NCBI GenBank assembly: GCA_964483325.1
Contig: CAZAAW010000018.1
Span: 1-51,587, forward strand
DNA from: CAZAAW01 sp964483325
GTDB taxonomy: Bacteria > Pseudomonadota > Alphaproteobacteria > Rhizobiales > Kaistiaceae
Length of the DNA: 51,587 nt
Reading direction: 5' to 3'
Numbering within the stretch: position 1 is the stretch's first letter; each line of letters opens with the position of its first letter. Position numbers and translations under genes: made by a program. Below the pieces are notes generated by a model, which ran no database searches, was not told where the DNA came from, and worked only from the letters and a program-made list of their open reading frames with translations. Below are positions 18,520 through 26,535 of the stretch, in pieces.

Positions 18520-19653
18520 TCAGTCCCAGGCGAGGGCGCCGCCGGACTGGTATTCGGTGACGCGGGTCTCGAAGAAGTTCTTTTCCTTCTTGAGGTCCAT
18601 CGCCTCCGACATCCACGGGAACGGGTTCTCCGTCTCGGCGAAGACCGGGGCGAGGCCGAGCTGGGCGCAGCGACGGTTGGCGATGAAGTGCATGTACTCT
18701 TCGCACAGCGCCGCGTTGAGGCCGAGGAAACCCCTCGGCATCGTGTCGCGGCCATAGGCGGCCTCCAGCGCCGCCGCGTCGCGCAGCATGGTGCGCACCT
18801 CCTCCTGGAAGGCAGGCGACCACAGATGCGGGTTCTCGTGGCGGATCTGGTTGATGACGTCGATGCCGAAATTCAGGTGAATCGACTCGTCGCGCAGGAT
18901 GTACTGGTACTGCTCGGCGATGCCGACCATCTTGTTGCGCCGGCCGAGCGACAGGATCTGCGCGAAGCCGGTGTAGAACCACATCCCCTCGAAGACGACA
19001 TAGAAGGCGACGAGGTCGCGCAGGAACGCCTGGTCGGCCTCCGGCGTGCCGGTCTTGAACTCCGGGTCGTCGAGGTGGCGGGTATAATTGAGCGCCCAGG
19101 CCGCCTTGTCGGTGATCGACGGCACCTCGCGATACATGTTGAACAGCTCGCCCTCGTCGAGGCCGAGGCTTTCGACGATGTACTGGAAGGTATGGGTGTG
19201 CACCGCCTCCTCGAAGGCCTGGCGCAGCAGGTACTGCCGGCACTCCGGATTGGTGAGGTGGCGGTAGATGGCGAGCACGATATTGTTGGCGACGAGGCTC
19301 TCGGAGGCGGCGAAGAAGCCGAGATTGCGCTTGATGGCGCGCCGCTCGTCCTCCGTCAGGCCGCCCTGCGACTTCCACAGCGCGATGTCGGCCTGCATCG
19401 AGATCTCGGTCGGCATCCAGTGATTGCTGCAGCCGGCGAGATATTTCTCCCACGCCCAGCGGTAGCGCAGCGGCAGCAGCTGGTTCACGTCGGCGCGGGC
19501 ATTGATCATGCGCTTGTCGTCGACCGAGACGCGGGCGGCGCCGCGGTCGATGGCGCCAAGACCGGTAGCATCAAGACCTGTGGCGTCAAGACCGGTGGGG
19601 TCGGCCGGCTCATTGGCGGTGGGAACGGGGGTCGGGTCGGACCAGTCGAGCAT
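18520..19653 (-). CDS. nrdB: Class Ic ribonucleotide reductase beta chain (Mn/Fe type)
   Basis: 377-residue R2 subunit. Metal ligands are E118, E149 and H152, and the site of the usual tyrosyl radical is F156 (FEEAVHTHTF). The spacings between these residues match the Chlamydia trachomatis class Ic protein (E89, E120, H123, F127). The second set of ligands lies in FYVVFEGMWFY and RDESIHLNFG. Class Ic enzymes use a Mn(IV)/Fe(III) centre in place of a tyrosyl radical, which makes them resistant to radical scavengers such as nitric oxide. The start at 19653 follows GGGAGGA. The N-terminus has a lineage-specific insert with GLDAT repeats. It lies directly downstream of nrdA, 11 bases apart. Confidence 0.95.
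   Translation of the reverse strand: MLDWSDPTPVPTANEPADPTGLDATGLDATGLGAIDRGAARVSVDDKRMINARADVNQLLPLRYRWAWEKYLAGCSNHWMPTEISMQADIALWKSQGGLTEDERRAIKRNLGFFAASESLVANNIVLAIYRHLTNPECRQYLLRQAFEEAVHTHTFQYIVESLGLDEGELFNMYREVPSITDKAAWALNYTRHLDDPEFKTGTPEADQAFLRDLVAFYVVFEGMWFYTGFAQILSLGRRNKMVGIAEQYQYILRDESIHLNFGIDVINQIRHENPHLWSPAFQEEVRTMLRDAAALEAAYGRDTMPRGFLGLNAALCEEYMHFIANRRCAQLGLAPVFAETENPFPWMSEAMDLKKEKNFFETRVTEYQSGGALAWD
19557..19601. repeat. Three 15-bp tandem units inside nrdB
   Basis: Three near-identical 15-bp units (19557-19571, 19572-19586, 19587-19601) encode GLDAT, GLDAT and a diverged third unit in the NrdB N-terminal extension. The length is a multiple of three, so unit gain or loss keeps the frame. 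Confidence 0.8.
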
Positions 19654-19664
19654 GGCTTCCTCCC

Positions 19665-22547
19665 TTACTGGCAGGCTTCGCAGGTGGGATCGTCGATGGC
19701 GCAGGCATTGCCCCAGGCGGCGGCGATCTGGAGTTCCGGCACCGGGTCGGGCACCGCTGCGGGAGCGGCGGCGGGAGCCACGGCATTGAGGCGGCCGTCG
19801 GTGCCGCGCAGGGTGGATTTCTCCACCGCCGTCGCCGCCTGCGAGCGCAGGTAGTAGGTAGTCTTGAGGCCGCGCCGCCAGGCCAGCCGGTAAAGCGCGT
19901 CGAGCTTCCGGCCGTTCGGGCTGGCGATGTAGAGATTGAGCGACTGCGCCTGGTCGATCCATTTCTGCCGCCGCGCCGCCGCCTCGACCAGCCAGGCGCT
20001 GTCGATCTCGAAGGCGGTGGCGTAGAGCGCCTTGAGGTCGTCCGGGATGCGGTCGATGGCGCCGGCCGAGCCGTCGTAATATTTGAGGTCGGAGACCATC
20101 ACCGGGTCCCACAGGCCGCGCGCCTTGAGGTCGCGCACCAGCGCGGCGTTCACCACGGTGAAGTCGCCCGACATGTTCGATTTGACGAACAGGTTCTGGT
20201 AGGCCGGCTCGATCGACTGCGACACGCCGCAGATATTGGAGATCGTCGCCGTCGGGGCGATCGCCATGGTGTTGGAATTGCGCATGCCGATGCTCTTCAC
20301 CCGCTCGCGCAGGCCCTGCCAGTCGAGGCTCTGCGAGCGGTCGATGTCGAGCCCGCCGCGTGCCGCGGCCATGAGCTCTAGCGAATCGATCGGCAGGATG
20401 CCCTCCGACCACAGCGAGCCGTCGAAGGACGGGTAGCGGCCGCGCTCGGCGGCAAGGTCGACCGAGGCGGAGATGGCGTACCAGGACACCGCCTCCATGC
20501 TGCGGTCGGCGAAGGTCAGCGCCGCCTCGGAGGCATAGGGAAGGCGCATCGCCTGCAGCGCGTCCTGGAAACCCATGATGCCGAGGCCGACCGGCCGGTG
20601 GCGGAGGTTGGAGCGGCGCGCTTCCGGGATCGTGTAGAAATTGATGTCGACGACATTGTCGAGCATGCGCATCGCCGTGGCGACGGTGCGGGCGAGCCGC
20701 TCCTGGTCGAGGCCGCCCTCCGGGCTGACATGGGCGGCGAGATTGACCGAGCCGAGATTGCACACCGCCACCTCGTCGTCGGAGGTGTTGAGGGTGATCT
20801 CCGTGCACAGGTTGGACGAATGCACGACGCCGGCATGGCGCTGCGGCGAGCGGATGTTGCAGGGGTCCTTGAAGGTGATCCACGGATGGCCGGTCTCGAA
20901 CAGCATGCTCAGCATGCGCCGCCACAGGTCGGTCGCCCGCATCTGGCGGAAGACGCGGATGCCGCCGGCCGCCGCCTTCGCCTCGTAGGCCTCGTAGGCG
21001 GCCTTGAAGGCCGGGCCGTAGAGGTCGTGCAGGTCCGGCACCTCGTCGGGTGAGAACAGCGTCCACAACCCGTCCGCCTCGACCCGCTCCATGAACAGGT
21101 CCGGCACCCAGTTGGCGGTGTTCATGTCATGGGTGCGGCGGCGGTCGTCGCCGGTATTCTTGCGCAGGTCGAGGAATTCCTCGATGTCGATGTGCCAGGT
21201 CTCCAGATAGGCGCAGACGGCGCCCTTGCGCTTGCCGCCCTGGTTGACGGCGATGGCGGTGTCGTTGGCGACCTTGAGGAAGGGCACGACGCCCTGGCTC
21301 TCGCCATTGGTGCCGCGGATATGGGCGCCGAGGCCACGCACCCGCGTCCAGTCGTTGCCGAGCCCGCCGGAATATTTGGCGAGCAGCGCATTGTCGCGGA
21401 TCGCCTTGAAGATGCCGTCGAGATCGTCGTCGACCGTCGTCAGGAAGCAGGAGGAGAGCTGCGGCCGCAGCGTCCCGGCATTGAAGAGGGTCGGCGTCGA
21501 GGCCATGAAGTCGAAGGACGACAGCAGCTCGTAGAATTCGATGGCGCGCGCCTCGCGGTCGATCTCGCGCAGCGCCAGGCCGCAGGCGACGCGCATGAAG
21601 AAGGCCTGCGGCAGCTCGAAGCGCGTGCCGCCGGACTGCAGGAAATAGCGGTCGTAGAGCGTCTGCAGGCCGAGATAGTCGAACTTCAGGTCACGCTCGG
21701 GCCGCAGCGCCGCGCCGAGCCGGTCGAGGTCGAAGCGGCCGATCTCCGGATCGAGCTGGCCGGCGGCGATGCCGGTGCGCACATAGGCGCGGAAATAGTC
21801 GCCATAGCGCTCGGCCATCTCGGCCTGCGTCGCCTGCTGCGGCGTGCCGGTGACGAAGCCCAGCGCCTCGCCGCGCAGCCGGTCGAGGAGAAGCCGCGCC
21901 GCCATGCGGGCATAGTCCGGCTCGGTCTCGATCAGCGTGCGGGCGGCAAGGATCGGCGCCAGCGACAGCTCGTCGGCGGAGATGCCGTCATAGAGATTAC
22001 GCCGCGTCTCGGCGAGCACCGCCTCGGCCGAGACGCCGTCGAGACCGGCGGCGGCCTCCTCCACCACCGCGGCAAGGCGGGCGGCGTCGAGCGGCACACG
22101 GCGGCCGTCCGGCGTCGTCATGGCCAGCACCGGGGCGTCGGCCTCGACCTGCGGCGTTGCGGCGGCGCGGGCGCGGGCCCGGTCCTCGCGATAGAGCACA
22201 TAGGCGCGCGCCACCTTGTGGTGGCCGCCGCGCATCAGCGCCAGCTCGACCTGGTCCTGCACCTCCTCGATATGGAACAGCCGGCCGGCATCGGCGCGCC
22301 GCGTCAGGGCGGCGACGACCTGCTCCGTCAGCCCGGCGACGATGTCGTGGACGCGGGACGAGCCGGCGGCGCCGGCGCCCTCGACGGCGAGGAAGGCGCG
22401 GGTCAGCGCCACGGCGATCTTGCCGGGATCGAAGGGCGTGACGGCGCCGTTGCGGCGGATCAGCCGGTAGCCCGGATCGTCGCCGGCGGGCGGCGCCGCA
22501 GGCGCGGCGGAACGGGGCGGAAGGGTCTGGGCGTCGGCAAGCAGCAT
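19665..22547 (-). CDS. nrdA: Ribonucleoside-diphosphate reductase alpha chain with two ATP-cone domains
   Basis: 960-residue catalytic subunit reducing ribonucleoside diphosphates. Two N-terminal ATP-cone-like domains (about 25-115 and 135-225) provide overall activity control by ATP/dATP. The barrel follows with the redox cysteines in SSCFLTT and CNLGSVNLA, the NLCTEITLN segment holding the thiyl-radical Cys and Glu, and a C-terminal CEACQ thiol pair for re-reduction. The ATG at 22547 lies about 118 bases after the cobalamin riboswitch. The partner NrdB is downstream. Confidence 0.95.
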   Translation of the reverse strand: MLLADAQTLPPRSAAPAAPPAGDDPGYRLIRRNGAVTPFDPGKIAVALTRAFLAVEGAGAAGSSRVHDIVAGLTEQVVAALTRRADAGRLFHIEEVQDQVELALMRGGHHKVARAYVLYREDRARARAAATPQVEADAPVLAMTTPDGRRVPLDAARLAAVVEEAAAGLDGVSAEAVLAETRRNLYDGISADELSLAPILAARTLIETEPDYARMAARLLLDRLRGEALGFVTGTPQQATQAEMAERYGDYFRAYVRTGIAAGQLDPEIGRFDLDRLGAALRPERDLKFDYLGLQTLYDRYFLQSGGTRFELPQAFFMRVACGLALREIDREARAIEFYELLSSFDFMASTPTLFNAGTLRPQLSSCFLTTVDDDLDGIFKAIRDNALLAKYSGGLGNDWTRVRGLGAHIRGTNGESQGVVPFLKVANDTAIAVNQGGKRKGAVCAYLETWHIDIEEFLDLRKNTGDDRRRTHDMNTANWVPDLFMERVEADGLWTLFSPDEVPDLHDLYGPAFKAAYEAYEAKAAAGGIRVFRQMRATDLWRRMLSMLFETGHPWITFKDPCNIRSPQRHAGVVHSSNLCTEITLNTSDDEVAVCNLGSVNLAAHVSPEGGLDQERLARTVATAMRMLDNVVDINFYTIPEARRSNLRHRPVGLGIMGFQDALQAMRLPYASEAALTFADRSMEAVSWYAISASVDLAAERGRYPSFDGSLWSEGILPIDSLELMAAARGGLDIDRSQSLDWQGLRERVKSIGMRNSNTMAIAPTATISNICGVSQSIEPAYQNLFVKSNMSGDFTVVNAALVRDLKARGLWDPVMVSDLKYYDGSAGAIDRIPDDLKALYATAFEIDSAWLVEAAARRQKWIDQAQSLNLYIASPNGRKLDALYRLAWRRGLKTTYYLRSQAATAVEKSTLRGTDGRLNAVAPAAAPAAVPDPVPELQIAAAWGNACAIDDPTCEACQ

Positions 22548-22664
22548 CTGGTGGTCACCCCGGCTGGGGGCGGGGCGAAGACGGATGCCGGCCACGGCCG
22601 GAACACCCCGACCGCGACTGCCAGCGACCCATCGGGACACCCGCCCGAGAGACGTTCAATCGGC

Positions 22665-22852
22665 GTCGCGGCAGGTCTCCTGGCTCGCGGGTCGCCGCCC
22701 TTGCCGCCCGGCCTTCCCGGCTCGCGCCAGTGACCATGCTCGGCAGCAGGACTCGCCGCTGACAGTTGCGGGTACAGCTCCGGCCTTGGCGTCAGGCGCC
22801 GCACCGGATTCCCTCTTGGCCTCCTCATCTTGCGACTCGGAAGACCGCGACA
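22665..22852 (-). promoter_or_regulatory. Cobalamin (B12) riboswitch upstream of nrdAB
   Basis: On the minus strand a P1 helix pairs GTCGCGG (near 22851) with CCGCGAC (22665-22671). In order, the typical boxes are GAGGGAATCCGGTG (22802-22815), GCTGTACCCGCAACTGT (22762-22778), GAGTCCTGCTGCCGAG followed by the TCACTGG B12-box element (22727-22754), a GGGAAGG segment, and GCGAGCCAGGAGACCTGCCG (22669-22688). This is the standard AdoCbl riboswitch core. It should lower nrdAB expression when B12 is available. Confidence 0.93.
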
Positions 22853-22857
22853 CCCAT

Positions 22858-22887
22858 ATATAGGCGCCCCTTCGCCAACGACGTCAA
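22858..22887 (-). promoter_or_regulatory. Promoter of the riboswitch-nrdAB transcript
   Basis: TTGACG (22882-22887) and CTATAT (22858-22863) are 18 bases apart on the minus strand. They place transcription start just at the 5' end of the riboswitch. The low-GC islet begins immediately upstream and leaves the promoter intact. Confidence 0.6.
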
Positions 22888-23116
22888 GATATAGAGCAGT
22901 GGAGATTGGGGATGGGGAGAGGCGAGGGCGTTTACGGATTTGGCAAACTCATGAAGCAATTACTTGTGAGGTAGCCGGCCCGACATCTCACATACATGAT
23001 GAACGGATTTTCGTTGACGAACCTCCTTGTGAACATCACATTAGCAATGGGTCTGTAGGGCATAGAGTCGTTAGATTTTTCGAGTTACGCCTACAAGAGT
23101 CCGAAGGGAGTTTCGC

Positions 23117-23323
23117 ATGGTTAAGCGGACAGTTATTCTTTCTTCCAGACGGAAGAAAGGTGCCTTCGGCACACTCGTTATGCCGGATGGCACGAACGCG
23201 CTTGTCGTAGACAAGCAAGTCCATCAGAAAGCCCTAAAGGCAGCAGGCCAGCGCCTCAATCTCACAGTTCGCGAGATTAAGCAGGAAGCTGATGGACGCC
23301 AACCCGCCAGAGCATCTGGCTGA
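23117..23323 (+). CDS. Small basic hypothetical protein of the islet
   Basis: 68-residue soluble protein of unknown function. The ATG at 23117 follows AAGGGAG. It is basic at the start (MVKRTVILSSRRKKG), then has a beta-rich looking middle (TLVMPDGTNALVVDKQV) and a helical end. Its 3' end overlaps the next gene by 32 bases, so the two are expected to be translated together. I do not recognise the family. Confidence 0.6.
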   Translation: MVKRTVILSSRRKKGAFGTLVMPDGTNALVVDKQVHQKALKAAGQRLNLTVREIKQEADGRQPARASG

Positions 23324-23819
23324 GGGCCAGCAGGACTCAGCCTACAATCGGGTTTTTGAGAACCTAGTCGACAGGGCCGACCCCAATGAAGAATTGATCG
23401 GTCTTGTTGCATATGGTTTATACAAAATCGCGAAGCGCGAGTGGGTGATGGACTATATGTCCAATCATCAGAGAAAACCGGACGACCCAGCGCACCAAGA
23501 ATATGCCAGAAGTCAGACCCAGAGCGTACTCGATGGATACACGTCGCGGGCGACTGAGATTGTTGCAACTTACGCCAATTCGGTCGTCGAAAGTGAAAGG
23601 GCTGGTATTGAGAGAGACGCGCTAAGGGGAACGTTTTTCAAAGCAGTCTTGTCAAGCTTTGTGGGCTCGTTTGCCTTCGCGGCAGCACTGGCGCTGCTGT
23701 TCTTTATTATTTCGATTAGTGGCCCCGGCTTTCCAACGGACTTCTTGAACCGGATCTCTCAGTCTTCTTCCTCTTCGGTGCCCGATCCAATGACTCCGGC
23801 CATCCAACCGCAGCAGTAG
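23292..23819 (+). CDS. Hypothetical protein with C-terminal membrane anchor
   Basis: 175-residue protein. The ATG at 23292 follows AGGAAG. The N-terminal half is soluble and helical, with a LIGLVAYGLYKIAKREW segment (35-51); a single hydrophobic helix at about 117-143 follows, and a Ser/Pro-rich tail. It would be a membrane protein with most of its mass on one side. The combination of a LxAYxLYK segment and one distal helix occurs in uncharacterised proteins of diverse bacteria as I remember them, but I cannot name a family. Partner of the 68-residue protein upstream. Confidence 0.7.
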   Translation: MDANPPEHLAEGQQDSAYNRVFENLVDRADPNEELIGLVAYGLYKIAKREWVMDYMSNHQRKPDDPAHQEYARSQTQSVLDGYTSRATEIVATYANSVVESERAGIERDALRGTFFKAVLSSFVGSFAFAAALALLFFIISISGPGFPTDFLNRISQSSSSSVPDPMTPAIQPQQ

Positions 23820-23941
23820 GGATTGATCGAAGGCCTTTCTCGGAATCGTCAGTGCCGAGTTCCCTAGGTGGCCTTCCTTGTCTAGCTGCGTCCACTTTCC
23901 AATCGAGATGACCATGGCATTGGAAAAACACGCGCGCCGAA

Positions 23942-23965
23942 GGCGCGTGACGGGTGGGGACCCAC
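23942..23965. repeat. Family D short repeat
   Basis: GGCGCGTGACGGGTGGGGAC with the following CCAC occurs here, at 8948 and at 18462, each time next to a gcgcgc(c)g..ggcgc arm. This copy marks the right edge of the low-GC islet. Confidence 0.7.
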
Positions 23966-23986
23966 ATCAGGGAGTTCGCACCTCCC

Positions 23987-24592
23987 TCAGAACGGCGTGC
24001 GGCTGCGCAGGGCGGCGGAGAGGGTGCCTTCGTCGAGATAGTCGAGCTCGCCGCCGACCGGCACGCCGTGGGCGAGGCGGGTGATCTTGACGCCGAGGCC
24101 GGCGAGGCGGTCGGTGATGAAATGGGCCGTCGTCTGGCCCTCGATGGTGGCGTTGACGGCGAGGATCACCTCGCTGATGCCGCCGGCGCGCACCCGCTCC
24201 ACCAGCGCGTCGATGGAGAGGTCGTCCGGGCCGACATTGTCGAGCGGCGACAGCGTGCCGCCGAGGACGTGGTAGCGGCCGTTGACGGCCCCGGCGCGCT
24301 CCAGCGCCCAGAGGTCGGAGACATCCTCAACCACCACCAGGAGCCCCGGATCGCGGCGCGCATCGGCGCAGATCGTGCAGGGATCGCTGGTGTCGATATT
24401 GCCGCAGGTGGAACAGACGACGACGGTCTTCACCGCCGTGTCGAGCGCTTCGGCCAGCGGCAGCAGCAGCTGGTCGCGCTTGGTGATGAGCTGCAGCGCC
24501 GCCCGCCGCGCCGAGCGCGGGCCGAGCCCGGGCAGGCGCGCCAGGAGCTGGATCAGACGCTCGATCTCGGGTCCGGCGACGGCACGCGGCAT
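23987..24592 (-). CDS. recR: Recombination mediator RecR
   Basis: 201-residue DNA-repair protein that acts with RecF/RecO to load RecA. It shows the N-terminal HhH region (LLARLPGLGPRSARR), a C4 zinc finger (CSTCGN..CTIC), and a Toprim domain (LLVVVEDVSDL..EVILAVNATIEGQ). The C-terminal GVPVGGELDYLDEGTL segment is intact. The start at 24592 gives the normal family length. dnaX and the YbaB gene, its frequent upstream partners, are not seen here; the gene stands divergent to argB. Confidence 0.95.
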   Translation of the reverse strand: MPRAVAGPEIERLIQLLARLPGLGPRSARRAALQLITKRDQLLLPLAEALDTAVKTVVVCSTCGNIDTSDPCTICADARRDPGLLVVVEDVSDLWALERAGAVNGRYHVLGGTLSPLDNVGPDDLSIDALVERVRAGGISEVILAVNATIEGQTTAHFITDRLAGLGVKITRLAHGVPVGGELDYLDEGTLSAALRSRTPF

Positions 24593-24635
24593 GGAAGCTC
24601 CGGAAACTGCGGAAGGCTGAGGAGTGGGGAGCCGG

Positions 24636-24669
24636 CCCGCCGATGTCAACCGCCCGCCGATGTCAACCG
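24636..24669. repeat. Two 17-bp direct repeats in the recR-argB intergenic region
   Basis: CCCGCCGATGTCAACCG occurs twice in tandem (24636-24652 and 24653-24669). It lies about 80 bases before the argB start, so it could be a regulator site or simple slippage. Confidence 0.7.
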
Positions 24670-24750
24670 CCCGCTGGGTCCGGCGCCGCCCTGATTGTCG
24701 CCATGCCGCGATGCGGCTATAGGAACCTCCCCGCCTTCACGGAACCTGCC

Positions 24751-25641
24751 ATGGCTGAGGACGACGACTTCGTCGCGCGGGCCCGGATCATCTCCACCGC
24801 CCTGCCCTACATGCTGCGCTACGACGGCAAGACCGTCGTGGTGAAATATGGCGGCTCGACGATGGGCGATCCGGAGCTCGCCCGCGCCTTCGCGCGCGAC
24901 ATCACGCTGCTGGAGACCTCCGGCGTCTATCCGGTGGTGGTGCATGGCGGCGGGCCGCAGATCGGCGAGATGCTGGCCCGGCTCGGCATCAAGTCGGAGT
25001 TCCGCAACGGCCTGCGCGTCACCGACAAGGCGACGGTCGAGGTCGTCGAGATGGTGCTGGCCGGCTCCATCAACAAGGACATCGTCCTCGCCATCAATGC
25101 CGAGGGCGGCAAGGCGGTCGGCCTTTCCGGCACCGACGGCAACATGGTGTTCGCCGAGAAGCTGGCGCGCAGCGAGCGCGACCCCGATTCCAATATCGAG
25201 CGCGTCGTCGATCTCGGCTTCGTCGGCGAGCCGAAGACGGTCGACCGCAGCGTCATCGACATGGTGTCGCGCGCCGGGCTGATCCCGGTGATCGCCCCGG
25301 TGGCGCCCGGCCGCGACGGCGCCACCTACAACATCAATGCCGACACCTTCGCCGGCGCCATCGCCGGGGCGCTCGGCGCCGCCCGCCTCCTCTTCCTCAC
25401 CGACGTGCCCGGCGTCCTCGACCGCGACCGGAACCTCATCCGTGCCCTGACCGTTGCAGAGGCCCGGCGGCTGATCGCCGACGGCACCATCAGCGGCGGC
25501 ATGATCCCCAAGGTCGAGACCTGCATCGAGGCGCTGGCGCGCGGCGTCGAGGGCGTCGTCATCCTCAACGGCAAGACGCCGCATGCGGTGCTGCTGGAGC
25601 TGTTCACCGAGCACGGCGCCGGCACGCTGATCACGCCATGA
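24751..25641 (+). CDS. argB: Acetylglutamate kinase
   Basis: 296-residue amino-acid kinase that phosphorylates N-acetylglutamate, the second step of arginine synthesis. Motifs: VVKYGGSTM (phosphate binding), VVVHGGGPQI, RVTD, the LSGTDGNM region, NINADTFAG and GGMIPKVE. The start is the ATG at 24751, giving MAEDDDFV; an upstream extension would be out of line with the family. The stop is embedded in a run of short tandem repeats. Cytoplasmic. Confidence 0.95.
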   Translation: MAEDDDFVARARIISTALPYMLRYDGKTVVVKYGGSTMGDPELARAFARDITLLETSGVYPVVVHGGGPQIGEMLARLGIKSEFRNGLRVTDKATVEVVEMVLAGSINKDIVLAINAEGGKAVGLSGTDGNMVFAEKLARSERDPDSNIERVVDLGFVGEPKTVDRSVIDMVSRAGLIPVIAPVAPGRDGATYNINADTFAGAIAGALGAARLLFLTDVPGVLDRDRNLIRALTVAEARRLIADGTISGGMIPKVETCIEALARGVEGVVILNGKTPHAVLLELFTEHGAGTLITP

Positions 25642-25694
25642 AGCCTGTCGCACCATGACACCTGATCGCGCCATGAAGCCTGATCGCGCCATGA
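25636..25694. repeat. Tandem 17-18 bp repeats spanning the argB stop codon
   Basis: Three full units and part of a fourth, starting CCATGAAGCCTGTCGCA, CCATGACACCTGATCGCG, CCATGAAGCCTGATCGCG and CCATGAAAGCC. Each unit carries ATGA, and the first supplies the stop codon of argB. They lie in the short gap before the HAD nucleotidase gene. Confidence 0.8.
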
Positions 25695-25734
25695 AAGCCG
25701 CCGCTCAATGAGGGCGGCGTAGGAAGGCGGCGTC

Positions 25735-26469
25735 ATGAGCCAGTCCGGCACTCCGCCCGATCCGCCCGGCGCCCGGCGCTTCGCCGATATCGACGCCTGG
25801 GTGTTCGACCTCGACAACACGCTCTACCCGCAGGCGACGGGCCTGTGGCGGCAGATCGACGAGCGCATCCGCACCTATGTCGAGCGCGTCCTGTCGCTGA
25901 GCCGCGAGGAGGCCGAGGCGGTGCAGCGCGGCTATTACGAGCGCTACGGCGCGACGCTGCGCGGCCTGATGATCGAGCACGGCGTGTCGCCGGACGAGTT
26001 CCTCGAATTCGTCCACGACATCGATCATTCGCCGCTGACGCCAGACCCGGCGCTCGCCAATGCCATCGCCCGCCTGCCCGGCCGCCATTTCATCCTCACC
26101 AACGGCTCGCGCCGCCATGCCGAGAAGATCGCCGCGGCGCTCGGCTTCACCGGCTCCGAATTCGAGGACATTTTCGACATCGTCTGGGCGCGGCACCTGC
26201 CGAAGCCGGCGCCGGAGGTCTACGATCAGCTCGTCGCCAGCACCGGCATCCGGCCGGCGCATACCGCCATGTTCGAGGACCTGGCGCGCAACCTGATCGT
26301 GCCGCAGCGCCTCGGCATGACGACGGTGCTTGTCGTGCCGCCGGGAACGCGCGAGGTGTTCCGCGCCGACTGGTCGCTCGACCACGGCCGCGACGCCCCG
26401 GCCGATTTCCTCACCGAGGACCTCACCGGCTTCCTCGCCGCCGCGGCGGTGGACGACGAGCGCCATTGA
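25735..26469 (+). CDS. HAD-superfamily pyrimidine 5'-nucleotidase-like hydrolase
   Basis: 244-residue phosphatase with haloacid-dehalogenase motifs: the nucleophile in FDLDNTLYP (DxDxT), the Ser/Thr of ILTNGSRRH, the Lys of HLPKPAPEVY, and the acidic pair near AMFEDLARN. The SDT1-like type of cap is consistent with pyrimidine 5'-nucleotidase activity. A weak GGAAGG lies upstream of the ATG. It is between argB and dapD, probably in one orientation group with them. Confidence 0.87.
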   Translation: MSQSGTPPDPPGARRFADIDAWVFDLDNTLYPQATGLWRQIDERIRTYVERVLSLSREEAEAVQRGYYERYGATLRGLMIEHGVSPDEFLEFVHDIDHSPLTPDPALANAIARLPGRHFILTNGSRRHAEKIAAALGFTGSEFEDIFDIVWARHLPKPAPEVYDQLVASTGIRPAHTAMFEDLARNLIVPQRLGMTTVLVVPPGTREVFRADWSLDHGRDAPADFLTEDLTGFLAAAAVDDERH

Positions 26470-26476
26470 CTGGGCG

Positions 26477-26501
26477 GGCGCCGGCACTATCGTCCGGCGC
26501 C
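26477..26501 (+). terminator. Hairpin between the HAD gene and dapD
   Basis: Arms GGCGCCGG (26477-26484) and CCGGCGCC (26494-26501) with a 9-nt loop, followed by GTTTGCC. It could act as a terminator or attenuator before dapD; the T-run is short. Confidence 0.5.
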
Positions 26502-26535
26502 GTTTGCCCCTTCCCTCCGCTGGAGTCCTCTTCCG

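Larger units (their letters stand above)
22890..23925. other. Low-GC islet, probably acquired
   Basis: Base composition drops visibly to roughly half GC over about 1 kb, against about 70% around it, and codon choice loses the strong G/C third-position bias. The islet lies between the nrdAB promoter and recR and ends at a family D repeat (23942). It holds two overlapping genes (23117 and 23292). The first 230 bases (22890-23116) have no convincing gene. No integrase, IS or clear target duplication was found. Confidence 0.7.

Noticed and set aside
18520..19653. Considered NrdB inactive because the radical tyrosine is missing
   Set aside because: The Phe is at the class Ic position with all metal ligands intact, so a Mn/Fe enzyme is the better reading.
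22830..23210. Open frame running from the riboswitch into the islet
   Set aside because: It overlaps the riboswitch and nrd promoter and lacks a ribosome site and any recognisable motif.
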